A DNA stretch of 64,000 nucleotides from Trypanosoma brucei gambiense DAL972 (lineage: Eukaryota; Euglenozoa; Kinetoplastea; Trypanosomatida; Trypanosomatidae): contig NC_026737.1 in assembly GCF_000210295.1 (NCBI RefSeq), positions 186,001 to 250,000 of the forward strand, written 5' to 3'. This document shows positions 57,138 through 64,000 of the stretch, piece by piece; within the stretch, counting starts at the first letter, position 1, and each line of letters starts with the position of its first letter. The translations under genes and the position numbers were made by a program. The notes beneath the pieces were generated by a model. It saw nothing but the letters and a program-made list of their open reading frames with translations, ran no database searches and was not told where the DNA came from.

Positions 57138-59096
57138 CTGACTGCCGCAGTAGTCGGGAGACTTGTTATATGTGCCGCTGGTCACGCGACTGCTCGGTTG
57201 TCAAACATCGTCTATTGAGAGTCGTGCGGTTCCTTATCTTGTTTATTGTTAGCTTGTTAGCGCGGCTCTGGCCTTCCTCCCTGGCAAGTTGGGCCGCAAA
57301 CGGACCGCCCGCGTTTGGTTGGGACACCGTCTTTTCTCTGTACGTATTTCTTGATTAACCGCACATGAAGACAATGTGGTAGCCGCGGCACTTTAGCTGA
57401 TTGGTGGATATTGTTCCGCGGACAGCGGCACACTGGGTTCCAGTGCCGTCGTCCCGGAAGTCTATAATGAGTAGGGGGCGCTGAGGTGTTGGAGACGAGG
57501 CCGCGCAGAAAAAGAAGCAGTGACAGAGAGGCTGGCGCAAAATGTTGAGTGTATGTTTTTGGAAGAATAGAAATTTCACTGGCTACTCCACTTCTGACGG
57601 GTGTTGCTCTTCCTTGAGCTTCTGCTTTACGAGATTTCAGGGGTTGCGGGTAATCTTATTTTATGTGGAAATGTTTCCTTGAAGCAATTCTATCGCCTCT
57701 CCGTGTGATTTCAATAGGGAATGAGGATGTGGATTTGTGACGAGGTGACACCTCTATTGTTTTCTTTCCTGTGTGGGGAGTGGCAGGGCGTTCTTCACCG
57801 CAACACGTCACAACAAAAGAATATCAACACAACATTGGAGAGTTTGAGTTTCTTTGTAATGTTTATGGGATCGCCCAGGCGAGGGCACCGAAACACCAAT
57901 TTAGGGACAAAAAAGTTAGAGGAAGAGATTAAGAAAAAGTTTGGAGCAGTGGTGAATAAGACGAATGAGGATGAAGATGAGTCCGCTGGAGAACGAACCT
58001 CGCGTTAAAATGTCGAGGAGTCGTGGGAAAAGGCGAAAGTATTGAAGGAGGAGGTTGGGGACGAACAGGAAAAATGAGCTACAAGAGAGCCAAGAATGTG
58101 ACAAGAGCAGTATACGGAGGCATTGCAGATGAAATGGAAAATATGAACGTATCAACCTAAGATACTATGGAGGATAACAACGCCACGGTGTTCAAGAGCA
58201 GCGGTAGCGGTCCGGTCTTTACTTCGGTGCAAAAGTCGCGGTAATCAACCCCTTAAAACCGGGGGCAGCCCCCTTTTCCCCTTTTCTTTTCCATAGTTCC
58301 CCACACGTGCGTCTGTTGGTGTTGGCTTCTCACATCCTGTTGAGTCCGCGCGCGGAAAACAAATAGATGCGTACCCACATACGCCGCAACGATGCATCTG
58401 AGGGACAAGTTGCTGATCCCTATTGATTACGACACGCTCGAGGGTAATTTTGCATTTATACTGAACGCTCTCCAAATCCCTTTCTCGAATGAATGGCTGG
58501 CTGCTTCTGCCCATTGACACATGCGCGAACCTTTTGTTTTGTCTTTGAGTCTCGTTTCCCCCCTCGCTTCCTCTTAGCAGTTGTTATTTTTCCGCACATC
58601 AGCGCCATACGCATCCCACCAGCTTTGATGTATCCAACCGGAGACAATTTCTTTTGTTGTTTTTTGTGTGTCGAATCGCCTCACCGGCGTCAGGTTCCTT
58701 CTGCTTCTTCACATTCGCCTCCTCTCTTCACCCCTTCTCGACTGAAACCTATGTGGGTCAGTCAAACTTTCTACCAAATAATAACAATAAAAATGAGGGC
58801 ACATACCGAAACCACCGTGCTAAGAAGAAGAGATACGAAGATATGATGAACCCCAAATCTGAGCATTGTGGCAGCGACTCAGGCATGTGCATGGGATAAG
58901 TTTTAGTTTTTTTTTTGTTGTGGGTGCAGCTATTCACTTACCATTCTCTTTTCAGTTTCCTCTGTATTCAGCAACGTTATGATTATTCTTTTCTTTTCCA
59001 TTTTTTTTTTTGTTTTCAAAGTTAAGCCTTACCTTTTCCCTCCCTCTTCTCCCGTCCCCTCCTGGTGTTAAAAAATTACAATATTCCAATTAGCAT
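57138..59096. other. 2-kb stretch between LRR gene and tRNA-Tyr, no sure gene
   Basis: 3' side of the right-hand transcription unit. Plus-strand short frames (57721-58008, Glu/Lys-rich) do not extend and have no support. T-rich tracts at 58905-58920 and 59005-59015. Likely 3' UTR and termination region. Confidence 0.5.
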
Positions 59097-59879
59097 TCAC
59101 CCATCAGCTACTTTTACCTCGTTGACGATTCTTACGCCCTTACCCCTTAATTCCTGTTTCTTTTCCTCCGTCACATTACTGCCAGCAACAACTATCTCTT
59201 TGAGAAAATTGCAAAAGTCCAAGAATTTCAGGTCTTCCAACTTCTCACAGTTTTTCAAACTGAGTTTCTCCACCCTGTTAATGAGCTCATTTATGCCCTC
59301 GACAGCTGAAAGCTCCCTATTCCCCGCCAAGATGAGTGTTTTAAGTTCCCTCAAATAAGTGAGTCCGTGAAGCTTTTCTAACTTGACACAGTCGTGAATG
59401 TCAATTACCTCCAGCCGCGTACATCTGCTCACGTGGACGTCTTTTAGCTCTTCGCAGTCGCTAATGTTCAGTTGCATCAAATTCGTGGCTCCCTCCAAAT
59501 CTAGTTCCATCATTCTTTCGCAATGGGAGATGGTGATACATGATAAGGTCCTGTGACCTTTCAGAGGTGTGAGATTCCTCAATGTTTTACATCCGCTAAG
59601 TGTGAGCATTTCCAAGTTTGCGCAGTCTTTCAGATCCGATATGTTCGTGAGCATTCCGCAATTACTGATGCTGAATTTTTTCAACTCTACACATTTCCCT
59701 ACTCCATCCAAAGTCAGGAGTCCACAACAATCGCGAACTTCGAGATCTAACGTGCTTTTGAAAACGGTCACGCAAAACAACCCGGCCACCTCCGGGTATC
59801 CCGCAAGACTTATTTTTCTTGAATTCTCCGGGGAATCGACGGCCGGTTCCCTCGTCATATTCATCACCGGTACCACCAT
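59097..59879 (-). CDS. Leucine-rich-repeat protein (LRRP/ESAG8-like)
   Basis: 260 residues made almost wholly of about eight Cys-containing leucine-rich repeats of ~23 residues. Examples: LKKFSISNCGMLTNISDLKD, LEMLTLSGCKTLRNLTPLKG, LMQLNISDCEELKDVHVSRC, LEVIDIHDCVKLEKLHGL and VEKLSLKNCEKLEDLKFLDF. The L..L.(I/L)..C..L..(L/V) pattern is that of cysteine-containing LRRs, common in trypanosome LRRP proteins and in the C-terminal part of ESAG8; the ESAG8 RING domain is absent. No signal peptide or membrane span. Probably a protein-interaction module. This may be a short family member or a gene captured from the subtelomeric pool. Confidence 0.88.
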   Translation of the reverse strand: MVVPVMNMTREPAVDSPENSRKISLAGYPEVAGLFCVTVFKSTLDLEVRDCCGLLTLDGVGKCVELKKFSISNCGMLTNISDLKDCANLEMLTLSGCKTLRNLTPLKGHRTLSCITISHCERMMELDLEGATNLMQLNISDCEELKDVHVSRCTRLEVIDIHDCVKLEKLHGLTYLRELKTLILAGNRELSAVEGINELINRVEKLSLKNCEKLEDLKFLDFCNFLKEIVVAGSNVTEEKKQELRGKGVRIVNEVKVADG

Positions 59880-60185
59880 ATGCTATTCTAATTTTTGTTT
59901 TTTTGCGCGTGTTAGTTATGATATTGTATATGTTCTTTTTCTTTTCTTCCCTTTTCCTCCTCCCCCTCCTCCTCAAAGTAAATACTACTGTATTTCACGT
60001 ACAAAATCTAGCCTGTACAAATGGCTAAACAACAGTTTATAGGTGAAAAAATGTATTTGAAGCAAAAGATATAAGATTTATACCTGTTTGTATACACACA
60101 TATACTGTTTTAGTCTTTTTTCCGGAGCATGCACAAGCACAACATCGGCACAAGGTGGGTGCAAACTATATATATATATATATAT

Positions 60186-60228
<43 letters not shown>

Positions 60229-60279
60229 TCACGCTCGCGGAAGAAAAAATTAGAGCAAATTGGTCGATTAAACTGCCGT
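59880..60279. other. Intergenic stretch with TA and GT microsatellites
   Basis: Between the surface-protein gene and the LRR gene. A pyrimidine/purine-rich tract at 59938-59975 (purine on the transcribed strand) and the dinucleotide tracts at 60167-60223. No gene. Confidence 0.6.
60167..60223. repeat. (TA)n followed by (TG)n compound microsatellite
   Basis: TA dinucleotides at 60167-60185, then TG dinucleotides at 60188-60223. In transcripts of the GPI-type protein gene this would lie in the 3' UTR as (CA)n(TA)n. Confidence 0.93.
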
Positions 60280-61275
60280 TCAAGACAATGCAGTTAACAG
60301 AAGCAAAGACAAACATACCCTCAAAACCAAATGAATATTATTTCCATGCAAGGAACCGTTGCTTTCCGAATGATCCGCGTTTTTTTTGGGTCTTGATGAA
60401 TCGTTGGCCCCCTTACGCCAGAAGCGCCATTCCCGTTTAGTATCCCCTTGATTCTCTTTGGAGCAGTTTAATTGTTCCAGGAGGAACGAGCGATTTTCCT
60501 TGGATATATTGTGTTCAATGAATACCGCTGCGTTTAAGTTTCCACTGGAGTCAAAGCAGAATTTCTCTTTGCACTCTTGAAGAACTCTTTCCTCGGCAGC
60601 CGCAACATCTTTTTTATGATTTGTTTCCATTTCTTCCGCTGCCTGTTTTGCCTCGGCTTGCAACATTGCAATGCCCATATCCTTTATCATATGCGAGATG
60701 TGAAGTTTTTGCACCATTGCGGTCAGCACACCCAGTTTATGGGTAAGAACTCGCACGCGGGTTTTGAGATCTTCATTTTCTTTCTCTGATATATTCCTTC
60801 TTTCTTCAGCAAATCGCTTCTCGCTGATCATTGCCCTCGTCAGTCCGTCCATATATCGAACTCGATCTTCAAGATCTCGCTTTTGCGTCCGGTGCGCATC
60901 ACTTGTGCGGAGGCATTCGTCTTTTTCCTGCTCCAACTCACTTCTCTGCTTTTCCCACATCTTCTCCTTCTCGGCGCAATTATCACGAGGAGTTTCTTGC
61001 GTTTTTATTTTTTCCTGAAGTTTGTAAAGCTCTGCCTTGCAAGCGGCGTACCTCCCGCCTTCTTCCATGTTCTTTTTGATGATGACTACCGCCCGCCGCC
61101 TGCACTCGGATTCATCATCACATAACCCTGCCGCCTTTTCCTCTATAGAATCCCCCAAATCCCCCAAATCACAACTGCATTCTGCGCTTTCATCAGCCTC
61201 AACAAATGATTGCGGCAGAAAAGCCAACAGAAAAAGTACTGCTTCAAGAAACAGCGCACCAGTCTTTCTTCCCAT
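60280..61275 (-). CDS. Putative GPI-anchored coiled-coil surface glycoprotein
   Basis: 331 residues. N-terminal signal peptide (ALFLEAVLFLLAFLPQSFVEA), then a Cys-containing N-terminal domain (ECSCDLG, LCDDESECRRR) and a long charged coiled coil (about residues 70-240: KLQEKIKTQE, EKQRSELEQEKDECL, ENEDLKTRVRVLTHKLGVL). Several N-glycosylation sequons (NIS twice, NRS, NCS, NDS, NGS). The C-terminus has a small-residue region (SNGSLHGNN) followed by a hydrophobic end (HLVLRVCLSLLLLTALS) with no basic residue after it, as in GPI-addition signals. The plan is that of trypanosome surface proteins (VSG/ISG/ESAG-like superfamilies), but no named family is recognised. Expression stage unknown. Confidence 0.75.
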   Translation of the reverse strand: MGRKTGALFLEAVLFLLAFLPQSFVEADESAECSCDLGDLGDSIEEKAAGLCDDESECRRRAVVIIKKNMEEGGRYAACKAELYKLQEKIKTQETPRDNCAEKEKMWEKQRSELEQEKDECLRTSDAHRTQKRDLEDRVRYMDGLTRAMISEKRFAEERRNISEKENEDLKTRVRVLTHKLGVLTAMVQKLHISHMIKDMGIAMLQAEAKQAAEEMETNHKKDVAAAEERVLQECKEKFCFDSSGNLNAAVFIEHNISKENRSFLLEQLNCSKENQGDTKREWRFWRKGANDSSRPKKNADHSESNGSLHGNNIHLVLRVCLSLLLLTALS

Positions 61276-62819
61276 CGCACCTTTATTTATCTGTGATCAA
61301 TCTAATCAGTACACGCACAGTGAAGAAAGGAGAAAAGCAACGAAACATAATCAAAAGAGCCATTATGTCGCGTGGCAAAGCGAACTGTATAAATAAATAA
61401 ATGTTCATATTAAAGCCCAACGACAAGGTGCTTTGAGGAGCGCAACAATCGTTGTTTATAAACTCGTTAAAGTGTGTGGTGAATGTGGTCTCTCTCTCTC
61501 TCTCTTTTTTTTTTTTTGAAATCCTTTAACGGTTTCTAACTCTTCGGCACGGCATTTTCCGCGTTGGGGAGCGGAATGCAGAGGGCGTAGCGCGTTGTTA
61601 TTTATTTCTGTTATGGATACTTTTCCCCCCTCTCTGAATCACAGTGTCTTTCGCCATGCAAACCAATACCAGAAGTGACCAGCTGTTTTTCCTCACTTTC
61701 CCCCTAAACACATTTCATACCTTTGCTGAAATGAGGCACCAAATGCAAACTTTACTCCGAACTCAACGGCAAACACCTGCAGGGATATGTGCATCACTAA
61801 CGATGGTAAAAATAAAATGAAATAAAAAGAGCTGTGTGATACGTGTCTTCATTTTAAGACATTATATCCGCCACCACTACGAAATGGCACGTGGACAATC
61901 AACGCGGCATAACAAAACATTCCATTTCCATCGGTAAGGAACCTCCTCCTCCTCCTCCTCCTCCTCCTTTATATCCAAATACCAAACAACTTTCATACTC
62001 CCCTGCTGTAAACCACACTCGTCCTAATATTCTCAGTTCCCTTAATTGAGCTCATTGACGGGGAATATAACGTGCCGGGGAAATATCAGACGCATGTGCG
62101 TCAAATGGGAGAAATCGTGATGATGATCTGAATGGAGCCCTATCTTTTCTAATTTTTTTTTTGCTTTGTGATGGCGGTGACGAGGAAACTTGCGTCCATG
62201 AGGGTCACTGGATACCATTGCATAAAAAGCAGAGAACAACAAAATAGCGGAACCGGCTGGCAGTATATTTTCCTCCCCATGAAACCCCCGTCAGCACCTC
62301 TTTGATATGCATGGGTTTTAGCACATTGGGAATTAAAACCGGTGCTCGACACACGCGAGCCCCTCCCCCCCCCCCCCCAAAAAAAAAGTATCGGAACGTA
62401 CGGACATTTGCCACGAAGTACATAATGAAACAAACAAAGGAACGGTGGCCCAAATAACGCACAGTTTTTTTTTGTTCCGAGTAGTCTTACTCAACAACCG
62501 GACGCATCGGCGCCTTGCCTAGTTTTTTAGTTGTCTTTTTTTTTTTTTTTACTCAGCCAAACGGAATCGAAAAAGAAAGGAGGAGGGAGGAAGAAAGGGA
62601 AATAAGAATAGCCCGTTGTATTACCTGGAGAAGTCCTTTCTTGTCTCCAACTCTCTGCGAATTGCTTGGGTTCCAAATTTACAAAAAAAAAAAAAACAGC
62701 GTTACCCCATCACTCTCCTTTTTAGTATCCACACAATCTGAGCCCCAAGCCATACTGGAGAGGGCAGAGGAGTGGCTGACAGAAATTAACGAATTGTAGA
62801 GTGTTTTGGTGTTACCACC
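61276..62819. other. 1.5-kb spacer downstream of PEX1, no gene seen
   Basis: Contains T and C homopolymers, a TCTC run followed by T13 around 61490-61520 (plus strand), the CCT repeat at 61942-61968, C15-A9 at 62365-62387 and T-rich runs near 62525-62545. No frame is convincing. It should hold the PEX1 3' UTR and the acceptor of the surface-protein gene. Confidence 0.55.
61942..61968. repeat. (CCT)n trinucleotide repeat
   Basis: About nine CCT units on the plus strand (AGG on the transcribed strand). Confidence 0.9.
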
Positions 62820-64000
62820 TCACCGTTGGGTCAATTTCCTTCCGACTTCCCTCGTACTGCTCTTTTCCTGCTTACTGAAGAGGCGGTGAATTCTTTCCTG
62901 TTCCCAAATGTGTTCCTTGGTTAGGGAGGGTTTTGTCATACCCATTGCTTGCCGCACATCTTTTATGGTGATGCGGTTGGCCACGTTCAAGGCCTCTTCT
63001 CTCGCCGCGGCAGCTGCAGATGGCCTCAAGATATCTTCTATTTTCTCCCGTGTCGTTCCTTTTCCTACGTTAAGCACGGCAAAATTATGTTCCACTTCAC
63101 GCTCCTCACAACGCTTGGAAAGTTTCTCGATAATGCGCCTATTTACCACCATACTCGCTGATGACGCTAATCCGTTCAGGTCTGCCGGCGTCCAATTGAT
63201 TGTCTGTTCGGCAATTTCTTTAATTTCCGGTAGCGTTAACTCCGCCTGAAGTTGCTCAAAGCAAATTGTCAAGATGTTAACCCGGTCCTCCAACGATGGA
63301 ATGGGACAGTGAACAGCCTTGTCTAACCGTCCAGGCCGCAGAAGCGCCGCATCGATGAGGTCAGGACGGCTAGAGGCAGCTACAACGTAGACATCTTTTC
63401 TGCTTTCCACGCCATCCAGGTAACACAGAAGTTGGTTAACCACTCTGTCTGTTACACCGGAGTTGTCCACCCCCCGCTGTGGGGCGACAGAGTCGAACTC
63501 GTCGAAGAAAACAACGCATGGCGCAGCAGCTTGCGCGCGCTCAAAAACGTCACGGATCTTCTGCTCACTCTGGCCAATGTATTTGCCAAAAACCTCAGGG
63601 CCGTTAACCACGATGCAGTTCAAGTTTTCGGAATTCACAATGGCCTCCACAACAAACGTTTTCCCGCACCCCGAGGCACCATAGAGAAGTACGCCGCTAC
63701 GTGTCTTCAGTGGCAACCGTGCGAAGAGTTCTGGGTGTTTCATTGGCAGCACCAGTGTGTCATACAAAACTTTTCGCGCCTCAGCGAGGCCACCAACAGA
63801 TTGCAAAGATGCCTTTTCACTTTTGAGAAATGTTATTCCCGTGTGAGACAAGGGTGTGAAGGCGGCTATGGCCCCTCGCGCGGCCTCACGAAATGGCACC
63901 CTCCCCCCATCCAACGAACTCTTTATTGGCTGCGACACCTTCCTCATATCAAACGGCGTGTAATTGCCCATGAGGTCTCCAACTTCCTCGAGAGCTTCTG
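62820..64000 (-). CDS. PEX1: PEX1 peroxin, AAA-ATPase, C-terminal part; 5' end beyond window
   Basis: About 393 residues of the C-terminus are visible and the frame runs off the right edge; the Met at 63971 is internal (preceded by EEVGDL in frame). PEX1 forms a heterohexamer with PEX6 that extracts ubiquitinated PEX5 from the peroxisomal membrane; in trypanosomes the organelle is the glycosome. Visible here is the D2 AAA domain: SVGGLAEARKVLYDTLVLP, Walker A GASGCGKT, GPEVFGKYIGQSEQKIRDVF, Walker B VVFFDEFDSVAPQRG, then DRVVNQLLCYLDGVES and SRPDLIDAALLRPGRLDK with both arginine fingers. The KYIGQSEQ and DEFDSVAPQRG.DN.GVTDRVVNQLL blocks are PEX1-typical rather than NSF- or p97-like. Active residues are intact. 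Confidence 0.9.
   Translation of the reverse strand, partial: EALEEVGDLMGNYTPFDMRKVSQPIKSSLDGGRVPFREAARGAIAAFTPLSHTGITFLKSEKASLQSVGGLAEARKVLYDTLVLPMKHPELFARLPLKTRSGVLLYGASGCGKTFVVEAIVNSENLNCIVVNGPEVFGKYIGQSEQKIRDVFERAQAAAPCVVFFDEFDSVAPQRGVDNSGVTDRVVNQLLCYLDGVESRKDVYVVAASSRPDLIDAALLRPGRLDKAVHCPIPSLEDRVNILTICFEQLQAELTLPEIKEIAEQTINWTPADLNGLASSASMVVNRRIIEKLSKRCEEREVEHNFAVLNVGKGTTREKIEDILRPSAAAAAREEALNVANRITIKDVRQAMGMTKPSLTKEHIWEQERIHRLFSKQEKSSTREVGRKLTQR

Overview
The window looks like nuclear DNA of an African trypanosome, most likely the Trypanosoma brucei group. The evidence is intronless protein genes lined up on one strand, pyrimidine tracts followed by AG upstream of start codons (spliced-leader acceptors), a U6 snRNA gene placed 97 bp from a divergent tRNA-Thr, a tRNA-Tyr with an 11-nt intron, a kinetoplastid-type serine palmitoyltransferase subunit and GPI-type surface-protein genes. 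The species call is inference from sequence character and recognised genes; no search was run.

Every protein gene that can be supported is on the minus strand, so transcription runs from high to low coordinates. From the right edge come the C-terminal part of PEX1 (cut by the window end), a putative GPI-anchored coiled-coil surface glycoprotein and a leucine-rich-repeat protein (59.1-64 kb). Next is a ~11-kb protein-poor zone (48.2-59.1 kb) holding tRNA-Tyr, tRNA-Thr, U6 snRNA and tRNA-Pro. Genes on both sides point the same way, so this is a head-to-tail boundary between two polycistronic units: the right one should end here and the left one should start here.

The left unit reads, in transcription order: possible small Cys-rich ORF, LicD-type transferase, PDCD2-like protein, ankyrin-repeat protein, repeat-rich type I membrane protein (with an assembly gap inside its 30-bp repeats), a large unknown protein, a type III beta-like PI 4-kinase, a LYR-motif protein, an inactive-looking phosphodiesterase paralogue, its intact sister, ribosomal eL21, a TM9 protein, V-ATPase subunit A, mitoribosomal uL13m, a giant helical-repeat protein, inositol-pentakisphosphate 2-kinase, a small coiled-coil protein, a DUF501 protein, serine palmitoyltransferase subunit 1, an unknown protein followed by a 3.6-kb low-complexity spacer, a C1/ZZ-like zinc protein, an actin-like protein, an RNase III-fold protein, and a WD40 protein cut by the left edge.

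As is usual for trypanosomes, neighbours in a unit are not functionally coupled the way a bacterial operon is. Several do bear on membranes: sphingolipid synthesis (SPT1), phosphoinositides and inositol phosphates (PI4K, IPK1), two secretory phosphodiesterase-fold proteins, V-ATPase and TM9. Intergenic stretches are UTR-like, with homopolymer, dinucleotide and purine/pyrimidine tracts. Starts were set at the first in-frame ATG compatible with family alignment and splice signals; several longer open frames begin only at GTG or TTG and were trimmed.
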